From positions 360,805-424,804 of the forward strand of contig JAACJP010000040.1 of the NCBI GenBank assembly GCA_013368375.1: a stretch of 64,000 nucleotides of DNA, written 5' to 3'. Of this stretch, positions 23,355 through 32,881 are shown in pieces. Position 1 is the stretch's first letter, and each line of letters starts with the position of its first letter. This stretch comes from Tricholomella constricta (taxonomy: Eukaryota; Basidiomycota; Agaricomycetes; Agaricales; Lyophyllaceae). Position numbers and translations under genes: made by a program. A model generated the notes under the pieces. That model was given only the letters and a program-made list of their open reading frames with translations. It searched no databases and was not told where the DNA came from.

Positions 23355-23375
23355 GACATATTTGGTGGTGTAATG
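23355..23375 (-). repeat. Right TIR of the CACTA-like element
   Basis: The reverse complement begins CATTACACCACCAAAT and aligns with the left end. The terminal CACTA here reads CATTA, a single C-to-T transition. Confidence 0.7.
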
Positions 23376-24820
23376 ATAACTTTGGTCTTGCATCAGCAGG
23401 GGGCGTCTACGGATCGGTCGGTGATGCAGGTACCGATATTTTCAGGGCAGAAGGCATGGGTCCAGTCTCAAAGTGGGTCGACGACCATATATTTTTTCGC
23501 GTGCTGCGTACTTCACTGGACAAATACAATGCACAAAGAACGAAATGGCGAAAAACAATCGCGAGTAATGGGGGACGACTACAGGATCGCGGCAGATTCT
23601 GGTACAAAGGAGAAACCATGCCTAGTGGCGTGCCCGTGGAATTTGACGAAGACGCGAGCTTCCCCATTCGGGATCTGTCCAACAACTCCCCTCGCTCCGC
23701 CCTTGATGCCACATACACCTACGCTAGCGCGGACATTGACGAACTATCTCAGACCCTGGGTATACCGTGGGAGCCTACCAAGACGGTGGAGTTCGCATTC
23801 CATGTTCAATATCTGGGTTTTGTCTGGGACCTTCAGGAGCGGACAGTTTCGGTCCCGCTGGCAAAGAAGGAGAAATATCTCCGAGCTATACAAGAGTGGG
23901 AAACGCGGTCCACGCACACACAGGAGGAGGTCCAGAAACTTCATGGAAAACTGCTTCACACATCTCTCATCGTCCCTGCAGGGCGCGCCTACCTCACTAG
24001 ACTGGAGGCCATGCTTGGTACGTTCAACAACAGTCCGTATGCTCCACACCACGCACCCTCCGGAACTGACAAGGACTTGCAATGGTGGACACGAACCCTC
24101 ACGTGCCCATGCCTCACTCGCCGAATTCCAGGCCCAAGCATTCTTATCGATCGTCAGGCCTACTCAGACGCGAGCTCAGGAATCGGAATTGGCATTACTA
24201 TTGGCAACAGGTGGAGAGCTTGGAGACTCGTCCCGGGATGGTGCAGCGAAGGCAGAGACATCGGCTGGGCAGAAGCCATCGGTTTCGAGCTACTCATCTG
24301 CACGCTACTCATCATCAGCAACGAGGGCGATGAGTTTAAGGTTTTCGGAGACAACCGCGGTGTTGTGGAGGGCTGGTGGAAGGGTAGAAGCCGCAACCGA
24401 CCCACCAACGAGGTCTTCAAACGAATACACAACACCCTCGCTGAACACAACTGCGTCATCCACTCCCGCTACGTACCAAGCAAGCTCAATCCAGCAGGTA
24501 AAACTGAAACGCTTCACGAGCCACTCTCAAAACACTGACCTTATACCGATTCATTCAAAGACCAACCATCAAGAGGCGTGTATTATGCACGCGGTCTCCT
24601 CCTACCAGCTGTCCCCATCCACCCCGCACTCCACTCATTCATCCTTGACTTCGACGCACCTCTCAACTCACGCGAAATACGCGATCGAGTACGCGGTCGC
24701 CCCACGATCCCTCATCCAAAACCAGACACCAGCGTCTCAGCAAGGGAAGAGCGACAGCGCCTCGAGCGTTTCCTCGAATCCACGGGCGAGCTCCTCCTCA
24801 ATAATGCAGCAGACTGGTAG
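23376..24820 (+). pseudogene. DIRS reverse transcriptase C-terminal half plus RNase H
   Basis: It resumes the interrupted RT with NFGLASAGGVYG and GPVSKWVDDHIFF near 23460, the VDD form of the catalytic aspartate pair. The RNase H domain follows: YSDASSGIGIG near 24160 (Asp), GWAEAIGFELL near 24270 (Glu), FGDNRGVVEGWW near 24345 (Asp), then HSRYVPSKLNPA. A 63-nt intron at 24498-24560 splits the next Asp codon, and splicing restores NPADQPSRGVYYARG, the expected final RNase H aspartate. The frame then runs to 24820 and overlaps the recombinase ORF by 17 nt. It cannot make a full RT while the CACTA element is present. Confidence 0.85.
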
Positions 24821-26012
24821 GGGAGGTCAAATGGTGGGGCCCCGGTATATTCAACTTCCTCGCACCACTCGCCAGGGCGAACCCGCAGCATACCACCCGT
24901 CGCTCACCCCACGCCCATCTCCACTGCGCCCTCACTGCTTCGCAGGAGAGCGGTTGCGTCTCTGGAAACCCAAGGCAACGATCGCCCCCTCAGAACTCAT
25001 AAATCAAGGTGACATTGATCGGGTTGTCGAGACACTAGCCCTCGGACTTGCGGAAGGAACGAAAGAGTCCTACGGGTCGGGCCTTTTAGCGTGGCACGTC
25101 TGGTGTGATGCGAAAGATGTACCGGAACAAGATCGTGCCCCAGCTTCCCAGCCACTGATCTCCGCTTTCATCACCTCGCTGACCGGGGCGTTCGCAGGCA
25201 AAACAATTCGAAATTATGTGTATGGACTGCGCGCATGGCACGTGGTGCACAGCCTGCAATGGCGACCTAACGACAACGAATTAGACCTCCTACTGAAAGC
25301 CGCAGACAAACTTACACCCGCCTCCTCCAAACGCAAGAAAAGACAGCCGTACACCGTAGAATTTATCACCAAACTCCGCGAGAAGATGACACCAGAAGAC
25401 CCGTTCGACGCAGCCGTCTTTGCCTGCCTCGTTTGCCTGTTCTACTCGGCTTCACGGGTCGGGGAGTTCACGGTGCGACGACTTGATGCGTTCAATCCCT
25501 CATGGCATCCCTCTAGGCAGTCGTTGAGCCGCGATCAGGATCGCAACGGGCGGAAAGTCACCATCCTTCAGATTCCGCGCACCAAGACATCAGTTGAAGG
25601 CGAAGAAGTGTTCTGGAGCACGCAGAACGGACCCACCGACCCAGAAGCAGCAATGAACCGACACCTGGAAATAAACTGCCCCGGCGACGAGCAACACCTC
25701 TTCGCGTACAAATACAAAGGCGGCCATCGACCACTCACCAAAACTGCTTTCGTCAAGAGGCTTGCCACGTTGGCAAGAAGCGCCGGTCTCGACCCCCTTC
25801 AAGGCCACGGCATCCGTATCGGGGCCACCCTCGAATATCTTCTGCGAGGAATGTCCTTCGAAGCCATGAAGGTGATGGGGCGATGGCACAGCGATGCATT
25901 CATCCTCTACCTCCGAAAACATGCACTGATACTCGCGCCCTACATCCAAGCCCAGGCGCCGCAAGTCTACGATGACTTCATCAGGGTTACAATGCCCAAC
26001 ACGACCCGATGA
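24804..26012 (+). CDS. DIRS-type tyrosine recombinase
   Basis: The integrase of the DIRS element, which would insert a circular DNA copy by site-specific recombination instead of a DDE integrase. It is 402 aa from the ATG at 24804 (MQQTGRGGQM), overlapping the RT-RNase H frame. The N-terminal SAM-like core-binding part includes LAEGTKESYGSGLLAWHVWC near 25045. The catalytic domain shows the first Arg in YSASRVGEFTVR near 25450 and HGIRIGATLEYLL near 25810 (His-x2-Arg). GRWHSDAFILYLRKHA near 25880 supplies the His/Trp position and the nucleophilic Tyr. All signature residues are present, so this protein is probably still functional although its element is broken. Confidence 0.9.
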   Translation: MQQTGRGGQMVGPRYIQLPRTTRQGEPAAYHPSLTPRPSPLRPHCFAGERLRLWKPKATIAPSELINQGDIDRVVETLALGLAEGTKESYGSGLLAWHVWCDAKDVPEQDRAPASQPLISAFITSLTGAFAGKTIRNYVYGLRAWHVVHSLQWRPNDNELDLLLKAADKLTPASSKRKKRQPYTVEFITKLREKMTPEDPFDAAVFACLVCLFYSASRVGEFTVRRLDAFNPSWHPSRQSLSRDQDRNGRKVTILQIPRTKTSVEGEEVFWSTQNGPTDPEAAMNRHLEINCPGDEQHLFAYKYKGGHRPLTKTAFVKRLATLARSAGLDPLQGHGIRIGATLEYLLRGMSFEAMKVMGRWHSDAFILYLRKHALILAPYIQAQAPQVYDDFIRVTMPNTTR

Positions 26013-27197
26013 ACAGCTCGGGCACCTTGCTGACACACGGTAAGGCCTCCTCCTAATACTGGGGAGCCGAGTCTCACTCGACGCGTCGCAGCTCCTTAGA
26101 AGTGGGGATCGCAGCTCGCCTCGGCCACTTGGGACCGGGTTATACCTTTCCTGACGCCGGGAAGCGCTTCGCGCTTTCACCCACTAAGCATACTTCATTA
26201 TCACAGTCTCTATCTATTCTACATACCTACCTAATGTCACACATTCTTTCGGTCTTCTCATATTGGCTAATCCTCCCTATGTTCCAGGCAAAGACGTACA
26301 TACTTGAGCGGAAATATTTTCCCAAACTCAGATGAACTCAGCTCCGGAAATAACCTGCCTCAGCAACCGTCGAAGTATTTCCCATCTTTTCGTTCGCTGG
26401 CATCTCCTCCATGTCGCTCTCGCCTGCTCCTGCTTACTGTCGCAGTAGGGTTTCTTCGTGATCACATCTGTAACTGTGATTGTCCCACTTGTGGGCACCA
26501 AGCTTATTGGCACGAAGAACCCTGTTTGGGCACTTGTTCAGAATTCGATGTTTTTATTGTTTAAATTTTCACACAGGATCTGCCCGTTTCACCGACGTGG
26601 CACGGAGCTGCAATCCCAGGCTTGCCATTCCCATTCTGTTTCTCGGTGCTTCATCATCCTTTATCTATCAAGGTGCGCCTCTGGACACACACATGACTTA
26701 TCTTCTCTGACCCCAAACTCGCCCCAACTTGTAGCTCGGTCATGTTTATGCAAGCCTTGACTTAGCAGGTGGTTAGGATCACTGGGGCTCGGCCTTTGAA
26801 CAACACCCGTCTTCCGGCCTTCGACCCCGTTTCTGTTGTCCACTTCGATACGGGTGCCCTGTCAATCCAATTATCTTATTGTAGTATAAAATAAATATAT
26901 GGATTTCGGTCATCCATCTGATGATTTACGAGAATTATCGAGAGCTTGCAATTCAGACCTAAGGATGCATGACTATTTTTATGCACGGGCAATCCCATAC
27001 AATTGGTACAAGGCAGATCATAATTGTAACAATTACGGAGGTGATACAAGATTATGTGCAAACGGTCTCCAATTGCAAAAAATGACCCTGCCTGATTATC
27101 GAATACTAGACCTTACAAGAAGTGGTAAAAGGTTTTGGTAAATTGAGGGACTTTTATCAAGTTATACCACAGATATTCCCCTTGCAACCAGTTACCG
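26013..27197. other. 3' part of the DIRS element and right arm of the outer element
   Basis: No gene is convincing here. 26013-26880 is probably DIRS non-coding terminal sequence. 26880-27197 is AT-rich and belongs to the outer element. A plus-strand frame of 80 codons from 26899 (MDFGHPSDDLREL) has an ATG but no recognised domain. I did not locate the split direct or inverted repeats expected at DIRS ends. Confidence 0.45.
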
Positions 27198-27222
27198 AAA
27201 CTTTCCCAATTTAGTGATGGCC
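27198..27222 (-). repeat. Right terminal inverted repeat of the outer element
   Basis: A perfect 25-bp reverse complement of 13188-13212. It lies about 220 bp beyond the 3' end of the neighbouring NADH dehydrogenase gene. Confidence 0.85.
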
Positions 27223-27440
27223 GCCACAAACCTCCTTACGATCACGTGGTCGAAATGCGTCCACGACGCGCCGATCGCGACGCCGATTCGCGACGTTGTT
27301 TGGATTCTCTGAGCGTAGAGGTGGATGGAGCAAGCAGAATTATAGAGTCTGCTAGATATCATCAAGTGAGGAGGGTAGTACTAGGTCGTTACGAGAAATA
27401 TATGTGATGTTATAAGCAATGAGTGTACCAGCCATTTCAT

Positions 27441-29700
27441 TTAGAAGCGCGTGAGATCTCGCCCAAAGATCCCTGTTAAAAAAAATCAATGCACGGCCAT
27501 GATAGAGAATGATGGAGACCTACAATTAAGGAACCTGCATCGTGGCGCGAAGTCAGTCTGGTTTTTTACGTATGGCTCAAAATCAAACAGAGAAGCTCAC
27601 CAATAGAAGGGGACCAGTATCCTTCAGTGCAATATCAGCTGTGATCCCTGACAGTGATAGACACATGAGACTTACTTGTTTTTCCAGGACAACGTCATGG
27701 TGAAATAAGCACTTCGCCACAACAACCATGCGACACGGCCAGATTCCTTGGTCATGAACCCTTCTTCCACCCCGGGTCTGTCATAGATTGCTTTCCTAGA
27801 AATTCCGCTGTAAAACTTACACGTATCTGGAAGAAAAACAGGAAACAAACCAGTTGCCAATGTAAGCCAAACTTCCGAAATTCTTGAATTCGAATGGCTT
27901 CGGTGCGGACTCGTCTTTCACGATCTTGTTAAGCTTGTGAGCGAGGTATTTTCCCTTTTGGGATGCCACTGAACTACCTGTTAGTGCCTGATCATATCGA
28001 GTTAGATTGTACCGACCTTGTGCGGTGGCGGGAAGAGGTTCGCCGTCGATGATGCCGCAGTCGCCGATCACCCAGACGTCCTCGTCCTTGGTGCCATCGT
28101 TGTTGATGACGTTTAAATGTTCATCGGTTAGCAAGCTACAATGCCCTATGTTAGCACCAATCAATAACAATACACACAACGCACCCAATCGTCCGTTCAT
28201 GCTTCTTCGCCTCTGTAATAGACTCAATCAACGGATTGGGGGCCAATCCCGTACTCCAAACCAGGAGGCCGAAAGGGACTGAGACAATTAAACAAGTCAA
28301 GTCGTATAGAAGGATGCTTGAATAAATCGATCCTACCTTCTCCCTGCTCCTCAACGAACATTCTACCCTGAAGACACGAATATTCCATCAGACACTCGAG
28401 GAGAGAGTGCGAAATCAACTCGCCGGCTCGACTTTCGTAACATGGTGACTTGTCCAGATACTGATTCCATCTCGACGGAATGTTTTCTCGGTATAGCTAT
28501 TGGAGAGTGCTCTAGGCCATAATAACGCATGGAGGCACCGTACTCACTTGACCAAGCTATTATCAAAGCTCCCGAGGATTTGAGGAGCCACGTCATACAG
28601 ATTTATTTTGGACAGCCTCGCAAGTGCGGGGTAATGCTTGGCTATGTCACTGTGTAGAAGATCATGCAGTTCGGCGGCGAACTCTACACCGGTCGGTCCT
28701 CCACCTATTACAGCATTAGAGTACGGTCACAGATATCAGGGTGTCGCTAACCGACGATACAGAAGTTTAACAGCTTTCTCTTTTCGACGTCCGAGACTGT
28801 CGGTTGATTGGCCTGTTCGAAACATTCTAATATTCGCGAACGGATCTTTCGGGCATCTTTTACGTCCTTTAAGAAATGGGCATTTTCTTTTACCCCAGGG
28901 ACATTGAAGGCTGTAATGCGATGAAGTCATTTTTGCTCAGCGATCATAAGTGAGGAACGTACTTTGAGAATATGCTCCCACGGCGATAACCAATTTATCA
29001 TATCTGATAGGAAAGGGCGTGTTGCCCACCGGGATTGTGTCGAGGCGTGGATCCAAACGTGTTGTAGTAGGCTCAGATCGTAGTGGTATTGGCGGTGTCG
29101 CGGGCATCTGTCGACATCTGTTACGCAGCGTAGAACAGGGTCTGAATAAAAACTGACGCATTGCAATGTCTTGTATTTAAAATCTGCATTCGTGATTAGC
29201 CTTGGACGCCCAAAGCACTTAGGAAAGATAGATATTTACCGATCTTGTCGCACCAGGCCTGATATGCGGTCTGAGGGACAGGTGAGCGCAAGGTACCGGA
29301 AGTTCACCGTTCACGTACCACTTGTGGTGTATATCGGCGGACACTAATCAAAATTAATCTTCAAGTCTTGAAGAGCTGTGATGATTACGCACGATTCAAC
29401 GGCGCACCGGAATTCCAGTGTGCCCACACAACATCCAGCCAATAACGGTGTAAAGTTGAAATAAGCGGTCGGAGACAAGACAGTAACATCTATGTAACAA
29501 CAAGAAGCGTAAATATGAAGTTTGAGGTCGTTATTCGTACCATACTGACCCCAGCGACGTTTGTCGATGCCTTGAAGCAGCGTATAGCCACCCCATCCCG
29601 AGCCTAGAATGACGAGCCGTTCCCTTCCTCGGGATAGGGAGCATGAAAAGGCCCTGGAAAGTTTCCTTACTCTTCCAAATGTGAGTCGAGTAGATAGCAT
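27441..29700 (-). CDS. Alternative (type II) NADH:ubiquinone oxidoreductase, mitochondrial
   Basis: A single-subunit flavoenzyme of the inner mitochondrial membrane that passes electrons from NADH to quinone without pumping protons. It starts at 29700 with an Arg/Ser-rich presequence ([19 protein letters not shown]). The FAD dinucleotide fold follows ([15 protein letters not shown]), then [19 protein letters not shown] and VRRY. Later come [12 protein letters not shown], the NADH-binding fold [20 protein letters not shown] near 28690, [20 protein letters not shown] near 28050 and GSLAYIGNW near 27860. The 3' end is finely split: exon 27601-27621, an 11-nt micro-exon 27524-27534 and last exon 27441-27472 together give [20 protein letters not shown]. 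No EF-hand is seen. Matrix-facing or external orientation cannot be told. It is divergent from the TMEM14-family gene. Confidence 0.92.
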
Positions 29701-30062
29701 GATGGAGAGGACTCGGAGCAACGGCCGCAGGCGGTTTCAAGTTTAAAGTGGTAGCTTCCGATCGTTCCCGGAGACTCGGTCAGTATCATTAGTTTGCCTT
29801 TGGTTTCGTGTTGCTCTTTCGCTCACTCGGGTGCCATGGACCATGAGAGCTTGAGCACAGAAGATAATAAAGATATGATGTATCCGACGACGAAATTCGA
29901 AGTTATCGCAATTGCACCCGATCATCTGACATCATAAAGGTGCCGGGCCGGCCACGTGGACCGCGGCGCTCCGTCCGGCAACATCGACAATCAACCGTGC
30001 AACGTCCTCCGACATACTTCCACGTCCAATACCTCTGACCCTCTCTATACAATCTTTTCAGA

Positions 30063-30527
30063 ATGGTAAATAACAAATGTTCTGTCAACGTTCGAATTGA
30101 TCACCGTTTCGTAGTCTGCTTACCCCGCATATGTCATCGGTGGCCTGTGCATCGTCGGTGGAGTGACAGGTTTCGCGAGGAGACGGTCTATACCCTCGCT
30201 GGTCGGAGGCGTAAGGTCAGTCTCGTCTGCCATACCAAACTCCTTGACCATCTGAAGAACCCTGCCGCTGACAGTGTAGGCCTGTTGTATCTTTATGGCG
30301 CGGACGCAATTCGCAAAGGTGCCCCCAATGGGTTGGAAGCTACATGTGGTCAGTTCTGCGACATTTCGTGATCTATAAGTTTCTGATATCATAGTTCAGC
30401 TGCCTCTGCACTCCTCCTTCTTTCCTCCCTTCCTCGGGCTACCAAAGCGCCGCTCCCTGCAGTCCTGGCTCTCCTTGCCGCCAGCTCGGGAACATATTAC
30501 GGAAGAGCATACTACGCTCTCCGCTGA
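30063..30527 (+). CDS. TMEM14 / UPF0136 family small membrane protein
   Basis: A 101-aa protein with about four hydrophobic helices. The family includes human TMEM14 and plant FAX1, linked to mitochondrial or plastid inner-membrane transport. The model is 30063-30065, 30115-30215, 30275-30348 and 30400-30527, all in phase. Exon 1 holds only the start codon. The protein reads MSAYPAYVIGGLCIVGGVTG at the start. It continues with SVGLLYLYGADAIRKG, AASALLLLSSLP, and LALLAASSGTYYGRAYYALR at the C-terminus, matching the family's Gly-rich helices and YYG motif. The acceptor TTCAG at 30399 was preferred over CATAG at 30394 because only it keeps the conserved frame. Confidence 0.85.
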
Positions 30528-30677
30528 CTGTAAATGTATCACAATATTTAACCCGATATCCCCCAATGTATCTCCAGCACACAAAGCGTCCGTCTGCGAA
30601 TACTCAAAGTTTTACAGTATTCCAAGTTCAGACGAAACATCATGAGTACTATCAATCAATGTGCAGCTCCAAGGTAT

Positions 30678-32651
30678 CTACAACCTCTGGATATCATCCG
30701 GAATCTCACGAATTTCCATGCTGAACCCATTGCCCACGCCTCCAGAATTAGGATGCTCGGCTAGCGATAGCTCCCTAATCTCTTTCAGCATCTCGGGACC
30801 CACAGTTGACGAGCTGACCATCATCGTTCGACCGTCGGGGCCAGTCACAGGTATACTGAGCGAGCCGCCCCCGCTTCCCGCCACGGGGATGTCCTGGTCT
30901 TTCTCGAGTATAGAACAAGGCGCTCCAGGCCTACAAAAGGGTTTATGACTCTTCCAATCCTGTGAAGACGCGTAAGCCGGGAGTGTGAAGAGGGGGGGAA
31001 AAAGGTTACAGACCGCTCGTTCTAAAGGGAAGGTGACGCCGATTTGTTTAGTTGTGATAGTCAACGATCTAAGAATATAAACAACGTACGGCACCTACAG
31101 TAGATAAACATTGTCAGATAATCCAGGAATGAAGGGGCATGATGGACTTACTCTTTGCTACAATAAGCGGGTTTCTTGTCTGGATCACACTTGCCAGCAC
31201 CTGTACAGAGAAAACAGTTTAGAAACAGTTCGTGTCAAACACATTGGGAAGATAACGGACACTGAGCTAGCATCTTTCCTTTGTCGCCTTGAATATAGCA
31301 ACTCACGGCGGCACATATATACCTGTTGGTATTCTTCGCCCTCTTCCTCTCTGCTTTTTGCATCTCCTTTGCGATTTCCTCCTTGCGTTTCTCCAACGCA
31401 CGCCATACCGCCTTATACTGGACGTGAAGCTCCACAACTTTCTGGGAATGGGGCTCGAGGGTGTACAGAGCAAAGTATAAAACGGCCGGAGAGACGTCGC
31501 CGTTCGAAAGAAGTGTAGATTCGTTCGCATGGTGAGCAGCGGCGTGGAGGTACCGAGAATACAATGTATCCTTCGCGGCGTTACTGTGCCAGTCAATCAG
31601 AAGCGCATGTGCTCGGCTTTTGGTTGATGCACTAGAGGTGGGGCTTGTGATGGCTTTGACGAGGTAATTTCGACAGAGCTGACGGCTTGGGGTGCAATCG
31701 ATGCCGAATTGGAAGCTGCACAAACTAGATTTAGCAGAGCGTGCAAATGGAGAAGAACGATAGTCACCGCAAGGCAAGGTCTATGGCAGATTCACCGTTC
31801 CCTTCATCTGCTTCCTCGCGAACGACACCAATTGATTTGGATTCGATCAGCATCAAGTTTAACCTAAGCTGTTTCATCACATCCTCTCCGACTGCAGATG
31901 GCGGCGCTTCTTGAGAAAGAGGGCGTGCGGTGATAAGCCGCTGGGTATAAGCCAACGCCTTGGTGTTTTCGTCATCGTTGACATCGCCAACCCAAGGCTG
32001 AAGGCGGAGATTCTTGAAAACAATAGATTCAGGCATCGAAAGGGCCGCAGAAACAGCTACCGTGATGCCGCACTGCTTCTTGAACGTTGACCAAAAGCTC
32101 GCAAACGCCTCCTGGGCGAGGGTTAAAGATCTGCCTTTGACGACATCGACCTTGCAAAGCTCTGTGCGGACTCCGAGTCTTTCAAACTCTGCCCCCACAG
32201 CTTCAGCAAGCGTAGCATCTTCGGTTGTGAGTTTCCAGGGAGCATGTGCATCGGGGGCTTTCCCAGATGATCGATGGTTCCCATATTTGTTGAGAAAAAA
32301 ACAGATCAGCGCTTTTGAGACCTCGGGGGCAGCGTCCGCTCCCGTCTCAGGGAAGAAAGTTATCCCACTGGACTGCGATGGAAGATCGAGAGGAAGGCGT
32401 TCAGTATGGATATACGAGCTTTCGAGCTGTACGAGGAAGAGAACGTGCGATGGGGTTGGTTCGAGGGGTATGTAGCGCACATCAAAGTGCCAATTATTCG
32501 AGACCCGACCAGATGGCGCCCGGGGGTTACGAGGCAAAGCGTTGAACTGTTTCACAGACTTTGCGGTGAATGACATGATTGTAGGTGGGCCGACGTTATT
32601 TGTGCTTATTGACCCGACTACGGCAGCGTTGCGCACATCCATTCGCTCCAT
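30678..32651 (-). CDS. MYND zinc-finger protein
   Basis: A large first exon runs from MERMDVRNAAVV at 32651 to about 31766, without a known domain. A second exon (about 31716-31235) ends with the first half of a MYND finger (RYICAAVSC, then GDKGKMLAQ), and the finger continues CAGKCDPDKKPAYCSKE near 31170. The last exon starts DWKSHKPFCRPG, the characteristic end of the finger. It then runs through PVTGPDGRTMMVSSS to a tail ending IPDDIQRL. MYND domains bind Pro-rich peptides; the protein's own role is unknown. The splice between CSKE and DWKSHK is not resolved: the phase does not close with any GT-AG pair I could find, so a tiny exon carrying the missing Cys near 31095 may be involved. Confidence 0.75.
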
Positions 32652-32881
32652 GCTGGAAAGAAAGAACGATTCCGGGCTACACTTTACGATTATTGCCTAT
32701 CCATTATTTTATAGGAAGGTTCTGACGAGCACGTGGGGATCGCACTCATCATAATCAGCTGCGACTCCGACTTCAAGTCTCTCACAATTGAAGTCGCATC
32801 ATGAAGACGGCAGAATAGGAACAGCTGACAGGAATGATCCTCTGTCTTCTGTCATCCTCGCAGTGCTGAAAGATCAGCATT

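Larger units (their letters stand above)
16584..23375. mobile_element. CACTA-like (EnSpm group) DNA transposon, 6.8 kb, inserted in the DIRS RT gene
   Basis: The left end reads CACTACACCACCAAACGT and the right end, reverse-complemented, reads CATTACACCACCAAATATG. It interrupts a reverse transcriptase frame precisely between FAIN and NFGLAS. Inside are two divergently arranged multi-exon genes: a transposase-like gene on plus (18721-23147) and an accessory gene on minus (17093-18489). The promoter gap between them is about 230 bp. Coding frames look intact over long spans, implying a fairly recent insertion. I found no exact target-site duplication: left flank ATCAA, right flank ATAAC. The superfamily call rests on the CACTA termini and on similarity to a widespread but poorly named Agaricomycete transposase family. 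Confidence 0.75.
13188..27222. mobile_element. Outer inverted-repeat element, about 14 kb including nested insertions
   Basis: A 25-bp perfect inverted repeat marks both ends of a block of transposon sequence. The flanking arms (about 13188-13550 and 26880-27222) are AT-rich and gene-free, unlike the GC-rich DIRS coding region between them. This fits a short TIR element (original size perhaps 0.7 kb) into which the DIRS element later inserted. Within the repeat each end contains CACTA (13194-13198 and its mirror at 27212-27216). Target-site duplication is not clear; only AT could flank a CACTA-delimited element. The alternative is that these repeats are the termini of the DIRS element itself, since some DIRS-group elements have inverted ends. 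Confidence 0.55.

Noticed and set aside
16584..23375. Assignment of the inner element to the Kyakuja-Dileera-Zisupton group
   Set aside because: The termini are CACTA-like, I saw no cysteine-cluster domain of the CxC type, and the characteristic KDZ core motifs were not found. CACTA-like fits the ends better.
16576..23379. An 8-bp target duplication ATCAACAC / ATGATAAC around the inner element
   Set aside because: Only five of eight bases agree and the coding phase does not close, so I do not count it as a duplication.
24804..26012. A Crypton (recombinase-only DNA element)
   Set aside because: The recombinase directly overlaps an RT-RNase H frame with a Gag-like ORF upstream, which is DIRS organisation.
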